DNA of 64,000 nt from positions 1,612,001 through 1,676,000 of the forward strand of contig JABYQQ010000009.1 in the NCBI GenBank assembly GCA_022605405.1, written 5' to 3'. The notes under the pieces were generated by a model, which ran no database searches, was not told where the DNA came from, and worked only from the letters and a program-made list of their open reading frames with translations. Made by a program: the position numbers and the translations under genes. Below, in pieces: positions 47,696-59,380 of the stretch; the stretch's first letter is position 1; each line of letters opens with the position of its first letter. The stretch is from Earliella scabrosa. Taxonomy: Eukaryota > Basidiomycota > Agaricomycetes > Polyporales > Polyporaceae.

Positions 47696-49972
47696 CTAGT
47701 GCACGATATCCACCGCGACCCATTGCCCTCTTATACCATACGCCAAGAGCGCGTCGTCAAGGCCCACTATCACCATAATTGTCCCCCCACACGGCCCGAC
47801 GTAGGTAGCGTCCGGCGCACGCACCGGACTCCGCATGTACGGTCGTTGAGGAATAGTCGTCCCGCCGCACGCACACGGGTACTTGTAGACGCGGTCGACC
47901 GCGACGACGTTCCCGGTGCCGTCCTTGTACGTGAAGTGGCACATCCCCGAGTTCTCAGCGTCCATCCTGCGAGAACGTCAGCACACATCGCAACAGAACA
48001 CCCAGAGCCCGAGCTGGCGCCTCGAGCTATTGCTCTGAGGGGATAGAACACAAGATGCTCACTCGAACCCCATCTTGCACATCCGCTCGCGCACCTTCTC
48101 ATGCCGCGCGTACTCGGTGATCCGGGGCTGCTTCACGATCGAATACGCGCCGTAGAAGTCCATGACCTCCACTGCGCCGCCGGCCTCTGTGCGTTCACGG
48201 TGCGCAACGACGCGTTCCTGCAGCGCGTCGAAGAACGCGTCGGCCGTCTGGTACGTCGTCCCGTGCTGCTTGCGCACCTCCTCGAAGCGCCAATAGTCGG
48301 TCTTGTCCTCGTCATCCTTAGCCTCCGAGTGGGATACCTTGCGCGCGCGGTACGCCTCCGCCCACTCGCCGAACCAGTGCTTGAACTCCTTCCGACGGGT
48401 CCCCTTCGTTATGTGTCGCCGGGGCTTGAACTTCCCATCGTCTACCACATCTAGCACAGGGATCTCCGCGAGCGTAGCGTTCGTTGTTGAGACGAGGGCG
48501 GACCGGGCGTCTGGGCCCACTGCTGCATCCTCCTCACCAATGAGAGCGTAGGGATTTTCGTGGCGTCCGAGTGCTCGGATCTGACAGGTAGCGCACTTCT
48601 GCCAACGCCAAGTGGTGGAAAGCAAAGTGCAACATGAGACACATCGATGCTGCACGGGAGGAGGCGCGAATGTGGGAACAACAACGGGAGGGAGCGCATG
48701 ATTCGAGGCGTCGCCTGCGGCGGAACCCTCGGCGACGGGCTGCTTCTGGCGGCGGAGCGCTTGCGTCTGACAGGTCGAGCAATCTTCCCACTTCCAGTTG
48801 GCGGATACGACTTTCTTGCAAGACCCGCAGAGTCGCTGCGGGAGCGGTTCGGACTTCGTCGGCTGCACAGGTGCTGACTGAGGGGAATGTATGGGAGCGG
48901 CGCCAGGTGTTGTGGCGGGCGCGAGCGGAGGAGCTGGTGCAGGTGCCAGTGTTGGCGCGGGAGCGAGCTGAAGATCGTGACCAATGCGTTGATGAGATAC
49001 AGAGATGGCCTGGCTGAGCTTGGATGGCTTGAATGGGGCATGGTACCACGAGTGCACAAGGGGTTTGTCGGAAGGCGGTGTTGCGATCCCCGTGATGGGA
49101 GTCGCAGGCGAGACGGATGACGGAGGTGTTACGGAGGGACTAAAAGTCAAAGATGCAGAAGTTGAGGCAGACGGGGTCGAGTGTGATGAGGATGAGGACA
49201 CCTTGGCAGTGCGGCTCTCGGACGAGCCAGGATCTGTCTGACGTTGAGGCGTTCCAATGCCGTCACTATGCAGCTCGAGAGCAACTCGTCCAGGGGGAGT
49301 GGGAGATGCGACTGGCTTCTTGCGAGGTACCTTCACACCACTCGAGGCCTGCTTCGATTTGCTCTTGCTCGATGCAGCTTTCGGACTTTTCGCATCCGAG
49401 ATAGTTTGCGCAGGGCCCACACGAGGAACTTTCGAAGGAGCCTCCTCGCATGCTTCATCGAGGACTCGTTTGGAGGGAACGGATGAGGATAACGTGTTGA
49501 ACCCTAGATCTGTAGCGGGGAGATGCTGTATGCGCTTGGGCTTCAGGTCCGATCCAACACGTTTGGACGCGGATGCAGACACAGGCTCTTCAAGCCGCCG
49601 GACCTTTGTAGACGGGCCGGCCGCTGGCTCTGGAGCAGCGCGCTTGGCAGAGACGGTCCGTGAAGTTGGTGTGGCCGGCTTACGAGAGGATGATGGAGTC
49701 TTCGCAGGTGGGGGTATATCCACTTGAGGGGCGAAGTCCGATGCGATCATTGGGTACGCGTCGTTCACAACGGTTGGGCCGTTAGAATATAAATGCTCAC
49801 CTCCGCCCATATGAACTCTCTCATCCTTCTTCAACCCACCACCTGACCCTGACCCGCGCCGCGCCGAAGTGGATTTGGAAGTGGCTGAGGTCTTGGGCTT
49901 TGGGGGCGGGCTCGCGCGATCCTCAGGATCCGAACTGGCCACGACCGCAGGACTTGAATTTCGAGGCGCCAT
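47696..49972 (-). CDS. Large protein with duplicated CxxC...WxW...CxxC motif
   Basis: Exons 49972..48063 and 47966..47696 give 726 residues. Residues 1-~370 are low-complexity Ser/Pro/Lys-rich and probably disordered. Two similar segments follow: CGSCKKVVSANWKWEDCSTC (~382-401) and CVSCCTLLSTTWRWQKCATC (~444-463). Each has two CxxC pairs about 12 residues apart around W-x-W, like small zinc ribbons. A conserved-looking region (RRKEFKHWFGEWAEAYRARK, ~527-546) and a Cys/Gly-rich C-terminal exon (YPCACGGTTIPQ) follow. Likely nuclear or nucleic-acid-binding by composition. No named family recognised. Confidence 0.72.
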
Positions 49973-50694
49973 AGCCGCGCAGCCCTTGTGACTGTTGGCT
50001 GCATGTCTTCGAATGACAGAGGCATTCTTGTGGGAGTACGCCCCGCATGGGCAGGTTAAAAGCTTGGTCTTGATGTCTCTATGGATAGTGACTTGGGTTG
50101 CTAGTGTTCAACGGGATGAGGTTGGATAGTACACATTTGTGCCAGAGAGTACTTACGACCATACCAGACGCGTGTCTTCTGGCCGTGCAAGTTGGACACA
50201 TGCGAGCCGACGTTGTGGTCGTTAGATGCAGATGAGTGCGACTTGGAGACATATGTACACCCTTCCGAGTCTCGATATGGACATGATTTCGAGAGCTCCT
50301 TGGGCATTCGCGTGAGTCAGAACAACAGTATACATGCTGCCCTAACTTACACTCATTATTATGTCGGGTCAGTAAGCCTTAGCCAGCCAGATTGTCGTTG
50401 GGGACACCAAAAGACGGTCAACCTTGACAACCAAGCGCCTGTGACAAGACGCCCTGTGTTCCCACGTGATAGCGTAACGTCACACAGATGCCGGCCATCC
50501 GGGCCGAACACTCTCGTCCGAGTCCAACTCGTCTGAGTAGGTCTGAGTCGTCTCATTCTCATCAGCAGTGTTGTCAAGGACCGTCATCAGTACAATCCCT
50601 GACCAGGACTTCTGCCAGGCCACGCATAGAAGCTCACGGTTCGTATGCTCAATGACGGCCAACGATTTGGACTTACTTACAAAATAGTCGCCAG
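49973..50694. other. Intergenic
   Basis: 722 bp between divergent genes; presumably both promoters. No feature recognised. Confidence 0.45.
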
Positions 50695-52126
50695 ATGGTT
50701 CCGCCACTGCTACACTCCGACATCATGCATCTCATTATGGACCGAGCGGACATGGTGTCTCTTTGGATCCCGATCGTCGCCCCGACACATGTCGCATGAG
50801 CCGCATGGCTTCCTTTGTGGCCTTCATGCAAGCAGACCATCCCCACCGCTATCCCCTCCTTCGCAATCTCTCCGTCTCGTTCTATGAAAAGTCCGACTAT
50901 GAGTGGCAGCCCGACCTGTTGTCCGACCCGGCGTTCTCTCTGCTCAAAAAGCTTTTCATGGACATCAGCGCTTACAGCACCAACTTCTACGCTCTCACAC
51001 TTGTTGAAGCCGACGAGATACTGGGCGCACACCCGGACCTGCTGCACGCTATTGCGTCTATTCGTACGGTCAAGGAACTCTGGGTCGCTCCCGTCGGTCC
51101 CCATAGCCGTCGGATGCTCCGAAATTTCTCCTCGGCCGTCGTCTCCGCCTACCTTGACATGTATATGGAAGAAGAAGATCCTACGATGGACGGCGAAGCG
51201 AGGGATGTGACGCTCCTCCTCCACAACTCTCAACACACGTTGGAGAAGCTCGAGGTGAACAACCACATGGTCTCCTTCAACGGCCCTCGATATCTGCACG
51301 TGACCGTTCTTGTCCTCGATCTACAACAAGTACTCCGTACACATGATTTCGCGCGCGCATTCCCCAACCTCCACACCCTGGACCTGCAAACATCTTTCAT
51401 AATCACGATGCCTCCATTCGCCACCGACGACGAGGACGGGAGCTTCTCCAGGCACCGGAACACGAACATCGCTCTGCAGCGCGCCCATGGCACCTGGAGG
51501 ACACTGAAGGAAGTATCCGGATCGCCGATGATCCTATATGCGTTGGGACTACTGTGTCCGGTGACAGCACTCAACATTACCGACGGTATACACGATAGTT
51601 CCGACGACGTTCGCGTATTCCGTGAAATCGTCCAGCACGCGCGGCCGTCTCATCTCCATGTCACCGTCTCGGGGGGCTCTTCGCTCGTATCCGGCAGCGA
51701 GTGTGCGTCCGTCTTCCACGAGCAATACGTCCGACAGGTTCGTTCCCTCGACATCCGGGTCAACCTCCATCCGTTCGATGTCAGCGCCAACATAGCTGCT
51801 GATGCTATGCTGGTGAGTTTTCATCCACCAGTGTCCCGGAAAAGCTGACCCCTGCTGACTGGACCTAGGACGTCATTTACAACATTATCCAAGCATCTTC
51901 CACAGCTGAGTTCGATCTTCTGATCGACGGATACCAACTAGGCTACGAGCGCAGAAGAACCGGTGAAGGAACATACCCCATTGAGGTCGGATTGTGGAAT
52001 ATGGACCTCGCTGCGTACGCCGATCGTCTTCTCCAGTCAAGATCGACCTTGAACAAGGTCGTCATAGAGCACTGGGCCCTTCGACCGGAGTTCCACCATC
52101 GCAAGGTAGAGCGCATGAGAGCTTGA
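50695..52126 (+). pseudogene. F-box-like/LRR protein, family 2, member 5, F-box broken
   Basis: Starts like its neighbour at 52746 (LLHSDIMHLIMDRAD) but lacks the next ~26 codons of the F-box. The frame shifts by two, running into a stop at about 50797. The rest is fully open in one frame from 50763 to 51812, then 51869..52126: leucine-rich segments, signature GTWRTLKEVSGSPMILYALG followed by LLCPV, and the C-terminal exon DVIYNIIQASSTAEFDLLID. A shortened protein starting at the ATG at 50796 (~425 residues) without an F-box is possible. Either a young pseudogene or a truncated LRR-only protein. Confidence 0.72.
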
Positions 52127-52745
52127 CGATTGCCGAGCTCGCTAGCCAGATGAGGATGAACACACACCCACCTAAACTTTGTTGGCAGGGAGGACGATAG
52201 ACCAGATTGACGTTCCGCTTACACGGTGTCAATTGTGTGGTGGTTACCTAGGTCCCTTGTACATTCATTGCTAAAGCAAGACATTTGTCGACGAATAGGC
52301 GGCCTGTAGCTATAGCATTGTAACCAGCGACCATAGTGGCAGTTCCCCTGCTTGATACCCTACTGTACTTAGTGCTGTCACGATCACCAACAGGATGCTG
52401 CTTAGTCAGCACGCCATGCCATTGGCGGTGTGATCCGGACGGTTCCGTCACTTCGGATTCATTGCCAATCCGTCCCTCGACGTGAATCCCAGCCTGAGTG
52501 CACTACTACTGCTCAACTGCCAGACTGGCCTGTCTTGTCTTCTGCCGCTGGTGAGGTACCTAATTCTACCAGGAATCAAGACTTCGTCCACTTATCGGAA
52601 CATAGGCACCACGCTACTAGTACCGTAACTTGCTACGAAGTTTCCTGGAGCTCAACCGTCGGTGCAAGTAGTATCAAGTAGTAAGCAGTGTCACAAACTA
52701 CTCTATGTGCAGTACTCTAATAAACACACCCTAGACACTTAGATA
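52127..52745. other. Intergenic between tandem F-box-like genes
   Basis: 619 bp upstream of member 6. Nothing recognised. Confidence 0.45.
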
Positions 52746-54289
52746 ATGCGAAAAACGCCTCTGAACAACGACATCGTGCATCTTATTATGGACCGCGCCG
52801 ATCGAGCAGTGGTTTACAATATGATGCTCACATGCCAACACTACAACAGGGTTGGGGCGCGCTATCTTCTTAAATGGACCGTGGGTTTGCACCCCGATGA
52901 CGCCCGACAAATAGAGTCCTTTGTGGGCTTCATGACTACTGACTGCAATCGTTACCGTTTTCTCCGCAGTCTCGCCATCACGCTCAAGACCACGGAGGAC
53001 AGGTACCGCCCATCAGGGCCGCAACTCGCACTCCTTGCCGACTTCTTCACCACGCTCGGAGAACGGGGAACGAACTTCACCTCCCTTGTCTTCGAGGAGG
53101 CCGAGCAGGTCTTGGACGGACATCCTGCCCTCGGAAACGCCATGTCGCTGCTCCGCACACTCACCGCGCTCGAGATCTCACATGTGGGTCGCCGTACCGC
53201 GGCCATGCTCCGCGACCTCCGCTCTCGCCTCCACGATGTCACGTTCACGGCATGCGATCATGACTACGATCCTGCCATGCCCGCAGACGACAGGAATCCT
53301 ATGCTGCTCTTCCAAGCCTCGCAGTCCACTCTGCTGCACATTTGTGCGTCCAACTTTGAGTCTTCCTTCGGTGGACCGCGATACTCCAACGTCACCAGCT
53401 TGACCATCACGCTGAACACGACGCTCGTCACGCTCCACCTCGTCTATGCGTTTCCCAACCTCCGAGTGCTCGAAGTATGGGAGTGCTCCCTCAGCGGCTT
53501 CACAGATTATATCCGCTGCAGGGACGAGAATCTCGCCGCGCAGAGGATCTACGGATCGTGGGCATCGCTCGACCGCTTCGGCGGTTCCGCCTCCATGCTC
53601 TACGTTCTGGGCCTCACATGCCCCATCACAACCGTCAACTTCGGCTACGATTTCGATATCAATGCGGCCGACCCCGATATGCTTCGCCAGATGATCACCG
53701 ACGCGCGCCCTGTCCACCTCTCTGTACACATTGCCCATGGTCACGAGCTCCTGAACTACGACCTGGTCGCGATGTTGAGCGAGCCGTGCATGGATCCTGT
53801 GCGATCCCTCCATCTACATGTCGAGCTCGGGCTCCATGACTTGCGCTGCGACCTAGATCTTGCTGCAGTTCTGGTGAGTGACATTGGTGCGGAGTGGTCC
53901 AATTTTGGCTCACGAAACTGGTTCAGAGCGCCGTGGAAGACATTGTTCAAGCGTCGTCCGCGTCGATCTTCGGCCTCGCCATTTCCTGGACCGACTTCAA
54001 CTTTTATCCGGTCAGGAAGAAGTTTGGGGTGGACGAGGGGTACCGGTTCCCGATCGAACTGCAGCTACTGGAACGGGATCTCGTGCACTTCGCTGACGGT
54101 CTGCTCGCGTCCACGAACAATCTCAGGAAGGTCGACATCGAGCTGAGCAGCCACGTTCCCGAAGAATGCCGTCAGATCAGACGCAGGAAAGACGGTGCCG
54201 ATTGCTATGTGGACGACAGCGATGAATATGCATCGGAGGTGAGCACAGAAGAAGGGGATGCCGACGTCGACCAACAGGACGACGACTAG
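52746..54289 (+). CDS. F-box-like/LRR protein, family 2, member 6
   Basis: Exons 52746..53873 and 53927..54289 give 496 residues. Complete F-box-like start LNNDIVHLIMDRADRAVVYN and MLTCQHYNRVGARYLL. Leucine-rich middle. Signature GSWASLDRFGGSASMLYVLG followed by LTCPI. The C-terminus is acidic (VDQQDDD). Closest relatives are the broken neighbour at 50695 and the gene at 61009. Probable SCF adaptor. Confidence 0.79.
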
Positions 54290-55504
54290 CCCACGCAGCC
54301 AATTCAATCTCGAACTCATGTCAATACTGAGAAGACGTTGCCTGTATCGATCACACTAGTTCCAATCTTATTCTACGCGTTGAACGAGCACTCAGGTATC
54401 GCGTTACGCGAGCTCCCCACCGTTTTCGCCCTCCCGCTCGGCACTGGCATGTTGGCTTCCAACGATCGTCTGTACAACATTCAGACATCAGAGACGGAGA
54501 CTTGATTAGCGTGAGCTTACACAAAGGTGGCCTGTCGATGAAATCACCTTGCTATACTGGCAAATTAGTAGCGCAGTGGTTGGAGATGAGTCACAAGCAT
54601 GCCGAGAAGGACGGAAGGACTCGAGGAATGTCCAATTGGTCGGCAAATACCGGCCCACGGCTGGGATGCGGGAGACGCACGATGGTGTATCATTATGCCA
54701 TGGGATCTCACCACATCGATGGATGGGCGACGTCACCTTCAACGCTCATATGAATCCAATCCACACAGTCCGTCATACATCCTGAGGCAATGGTAAGGAA
54801 ACCGAAGACTCGCGTCTCCATCATCATATATATGCACACGGTGACTCCTACGCACAAAAGTCGAACCGCATACACTAAGACGCCAGAATCCGAGAGCACG
54901 GCACGACGATGCTACTGGAAAGCACACGTAGCAAGCATCGTACCGTACAACCAGATATGAGAGAGAGCCACAGTGAGGGAGACCAGACAGGAGCGTTCCT
55001 AGTCAGAGACCACTATCCAGAAGAGAAGAGACGAGGAGACCAGGCACGGGCAGGACAGAGGCAGACGGACGAATATTCGAACGCGTACAGATCCTCTGAC
55101 AGGTGTGGTCTTCGCCAGATGGTAGATCCGGTAGTGGGTGGCGGCAGGAAGACGTCAAGCAGGCGTCTTGTTGGGTGATGGAGCAGCAAGTGGTGAGCGC
55201 GTAGATCGAAGATCGGCTTCAGCGGGTTGATGGGGCTGGAACGAGCTTTGTCGGTGACGTGGTAATACACAACGAGCGCCGACAGAGCAAGGTGGCCGAA
55301 GGCTGGGCGCCGAGCACTGCTATGAGGGGGTGAGTCTTGGTGTCCTTCGTTTCGTGACCGTGTTGAGTATAGAGAATCGAGAGGCCGGTAGATGGTGAGA
55401 GATATAGAGATAGATCGATCGAGATGGAGTAGCAGAGAGGAGAGACAGACGAGAGGCGGTTGAGATGGGACTAGTCGGCGGCAGGAAGGTCCGTCGGTGG
55501 TGCA
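54290..55504. other. Intergenic, convergent gene ends
   Basis: 1,215 bp. A D-arm-like stretch (TAGCGCAGTGGTTGGAG, ~54570-54586) was examined as a possible tRNA and rejected. Nothing else recognised. Confidence 0.45.
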
Positions 55505-58500
55505 TCAAGCGCAGGTGAGGGCGGGCTGGACGAGACCGACGACGAGGACGACCACGAAGGTCTGCAAGAATCGGCGGCACCAGTTGTAGGACGTCTTCGG
55601 CAGCTGGTCAAGATCTTCATGGTCGAGCTCAACGTCGTCGACCAGGGGCGGGACAGCGATAGGCTCGTTGACTAGCACTGGTGAAAGGACGACTGACTCT
55701 TGCTGGAAGGATACGCTTGAAGGAGCAGAGATCTTGCGTGCCATGTCGCCCTTGAGGAACTGGGCGAGGTACTGTCCCGTGCAGTCGTCCCACTCAGAGT
55801 CAGAGCTGACAGACTCCGAAGCGTCGAGGGAGAACGTGAGCGTGCTGTCGTCGCCGTCCTTGGAGAAGTCGTCCGTCGTCGTGGAGAGATCGCACAGCGT
55901 GGTGCCCTCGGACTCGGTTTCCCAGTCGACCGCGGTGCAGAATGAGTCGACTGATGCGAGCGAGGCGAAGCTGTCGCTCGAGTCCAGGCAGGCGAAAGAC
56001 GCGAAAGTGTCGCATGAGTCCGAGGTCGCCATCGAGTAGAACGTGTCGATGCTGTCGGTGCTGTCCATGCTGGGAAGGCCGCTGGGCTCCTCGAGGGTCA
56101 ACTGAGAGACGAGCTGCATGACTGTCGGCGAAGGCTCGCAGGCGCGAATGAAGGTGCTGCTTGAGGAGGCGGACAGGGTACCGTTGTCTTGCTCCTCCTC
56201 GTCGACATCGATGACGGCAGTCGGCTCGCGGTACGAGTTGAACGAGTGCTCGCGGAGGTTCCACTGGCGAACGAGCCACGTGAGCGTCGGGGAGAGCTTG
56301 CTGTCTTGGTGAATGCTGGATGCGCAGCTCGAAGACGCGGAGAGCACATCGTGTGGGTCCTCTTCGCCGTGGATGGAGGGCGCCGGCTCGCGGTATGACC
56401 ACCACTCATCGACACTGTATTCCCCGAAATCCTGCGCAGTGTGTCAGTAAGGATTTCGTCTCGCTCGCAAGTGTGAACCTCACCTCATATGATTGAAGAT
56501 GGCGTTCAGGCTCCGCTGCGGCTTCCGCATGGGCGATACGAAGCTCAAGGTGGGAGAGGCGGAGCTCGCTCTGGGACTCCGCGTATACATCTTCATTGGA
56601 TTGAAGCCCCTCGATCGGAGCCTCGACTAGGTCAGCTGACAACATATTCAGCGACCTGGAAATCCATGACAGGACGGATAGCACTCACCAAGGTTGACCG
56701 AGCTGCTCGGTGTGAACACCCACTTGTGTTGCTCGCTCTCCGACTGCGAAGCCTCGACGGGGACGCTGGCAGGCAGGTCCGGGATCACCTCGGCCTCAAC
56801 TGGTTCGGGCTTGACCAATGCCGAAGGAAGTGCGGTGGGCTCGTCACTGCGGACCGGAGCTGTAGCCTTGACATCGGTGACGAGTAGTGCAGGAATCTCC
56901 TCGTTGGCGTCCATGTCGACGTCGGACTGGGAGGGGACAGGTCGCATTCCCGACTCTTCGCCCATGTCGATCTCGCGTGCCTCGGACTGTTGAGGGGACG
57001 GACCAGTGAAGCTGACGTCCATCGAGTCCGCTACCGAACGCGCCGACGTTGACTCGCTCATGTCCACGTCGTCGTACGGACCGCGCTCCGGCAAAAACTG
57101 GCCGGACGGGCTTGACAGTGTCGCCCAGAAGGGGACGACGGGCGTCGAGAGACTGGCGCGGGGCTCAGTAGACCAAGTGAGGGTCGGAGGTGGCGCGCAT
57201 GTCGTCGAAGAAGGACCTTCCTGTGATGATGCGACAATGGCAGGTGGGAGAACTTCGTCCAGAGGCTCGAGCTTGAGGAGCTGGACGCCTATCTTCTTGG
57301 ACCTGCGCGAGGGCTGCTTCCACGACACAATGATGGGCTCGTCGTCGTCTTCAACTTCGGGACACGGAGCGCGAGTGCTGTTGAGGGGCCTTTGCTCGCT
57401 CTTGTCGTTGGTCGTCTCGGGCTCGCTGATGTCCATGATGGCGTCTTCCTCGGCGGGAGGCTGCTGAGTTGGGAGGGCGGGCGTATCCGCCGCGTCGAGG
57501 ATCCACAGAATATCTTCAGTGCTGGAAGACTCGATGCGAACTTGCGAACTTGAAGGTGCTTGCGCTTGTATGCGTGTGCTCAGACCGTGGAGGAGTGCGA
57601 GATCCTCGGCGCTGCACGACTCGATGCGGATCCTGGGCTCGTCCACGTTCGTGCCGGGGATAGTCGCAGACGGAGGAGTGGTGGAGAACGAGGGGACTTC
57701 CTGCGCTGGTACGACGGCCGCGGTGGGCATCACGTCTTCGAGAGGTTCTGGCTTGGGTTGGACAACCACAGTCTCCTGGTCATAGCCGGTGTCCATGGCA
57801 GCGTCCTCAGACGCGAGATGAAGGTGCTGAGCCGGAGCAGAGTTGTGTGCCGCACTGTCGAGGCTAAGAAGTTGGGCGAGGTCTTGAGTGCTCGAAGACT
57901 CGATCCGGACGACAGGGGTGGATGGTTCCTGCGCTGGAGTAGTGGTCGATGAAGGATACTCCAGAGCGCGGAGGGACGCAAGATCGTCGGCCGACGAGGA
58001 CTCCATGCGGATCATCGGAGTGTTGTCGACCACGGCAGACGTCGAGAGCGCGGAGGGATCTTGGGAGTTGCAGGAGCCTGATGCGCTAGGTTGCTGATGC
58101 AACGAGGTCGGCACGATGCTGCCTTCCTCGACCTCGACCTTAACGGAAATGAGGCAGTCTGTACTAACACAGGGGTACCAGTTCAGAACTAGTTGCTCCT
58201 CCTCCTCTTCCTTGACTCCAATCCAGAGCTTCGGTTCATCTGCAGTTGCAGGCCGCTCAGCAGCGAATACGAGACGACTGGGTGGGATTCTGCTCACCAG
58301 GAACCTGGACATCCTGCTCCATCTCTGCATGATCCATGACCTCTTGTGGCGCGTTGTATGCGCCTTCGACTTGCTCCCCTTGGGCGTGAGCGCCAATGAA
58401 CTCGGTCGAGGGTGACGGCGTTGGGATCAACTCGACGATGCGGTCGATGGCCTTCAATAACTTGTGAGTGTGTGATTGACACAGGCATGCGTCTGGAAAG

Positions 58501-58935
58501 ACTGACCTCGATGGACTCCTCGCTGGTGCGGATGCACCGGCGCACGAAACGATCCGAACCTTCGAAGGCGTTCCGACGCTTGTGCGGCTCACAGTCGATG
58601 TCGATAGAGTTGGCATAGGCAGCGCTGACGTTGAAGCGGTCTCCGTCGCCCCATGCCCGCTTACGAGCCTTGTCAAAGCCCTCTTCCACAACCTCGGAAG
58701 CTGCAAGTGCGCGCCGTTCGGCGTCCCGCTGCGCGATGGCGGAAGGAGAGTGACGGCCGAGGGGGTTGTAGTCGGCGCGAACGCAAGCGCGGTACTCGTC
58801 GCGAGACACAAAGACGCTGCGCCCAAGACGAGCGGCTGCCCAGGAAGGAACGATGTACTGACTGTCGCGCCCTGCTGGATAATGGTTGAACTTGAAGCAA
58901 GAGGGTGCGGAAGGCGGCTGTGTGGGGTGTGCCAT
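55505..58935 (-). CDS. Large acidic protein with RIESSS repeats and C-terminal membrane segment
   Basis: Five exons: 58935..58507, 58460..58298, 58239..56689, 56635..56484 and 56431..55505, total 1,073 residues. The N-terminal ~140 residues look folded (SRDEYRACVRADYNPLGRHS, KRRNAFEGSDRFVRRCIRT). The middle is very acidic and Ser/Pro-rich, with four copies of a motif like hRIESSSxxDLxxLxxL at about residues 273, 306, 400 and 431. The last ~25 residues (RRFLQTFVVVLVVGLVQPAL) form one hydrophobic helix, which would make it a tail-anchored or C-terminally anchored membrane protein. No known family recognised. Divergent from the F-box-like gene at 59381. Confidence 0.75.
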
Positions 58936-59380
58936 CGTGCTGAGCGTTACCGGCGGGGAGTATGAGGAGGAGTGGACGAGGAAGAGCGCAGAGAAACCAC
59001 GGCATGGAATCGTCCAGAGGTAGCTGGCGGGCAGAGGCTGGCATGGCGGCGAACAGAGGCTGACGACTCCGAGTCCGAGAAGGACGCGAACTGCACGCGA
59101 ACCGGTTCTTGGACGCGACGCGAAACGCAGCCTGCCCACGTGGCAAGTCAAGCGCTCATGCACCTTGGCGCTCCTCCCAGTGTCGCACGTCCACTGTAAC
59201 CAGTTCCCCCGATTGTCAACGTCACTCCCGATTCCACCATTCCGCTCGTACATACAGCCGGGTTCGGCCGCTGAGGTATGTCACAGTATGGCCAGTCATT
59301 TTATGAGCAACTTGGCCAGCTGCCGTGTACTATGCTACAAACTTCCGATACTAACAGTTATCTTCTGTTCGCCCAGCATC
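58936..59380. promoter_or_regulatory. Divergent intergenic region
   Basis: 445 bp between the start codons of the acidic repeat protein (minus) and F-box-like member 7 (plus). Presumed double promoter; no motif assigned. Confidence 0.4.

Noticed and set aside
54560..54640. Possible tRNA gene, based on a D-arm-like TAGCGCAGTGGTTGGAG.
   Set aside because: No matching T-loop (GGTTCGA-type), no acceptor stem pairing and no plausible anticodon arm at the right spacing.
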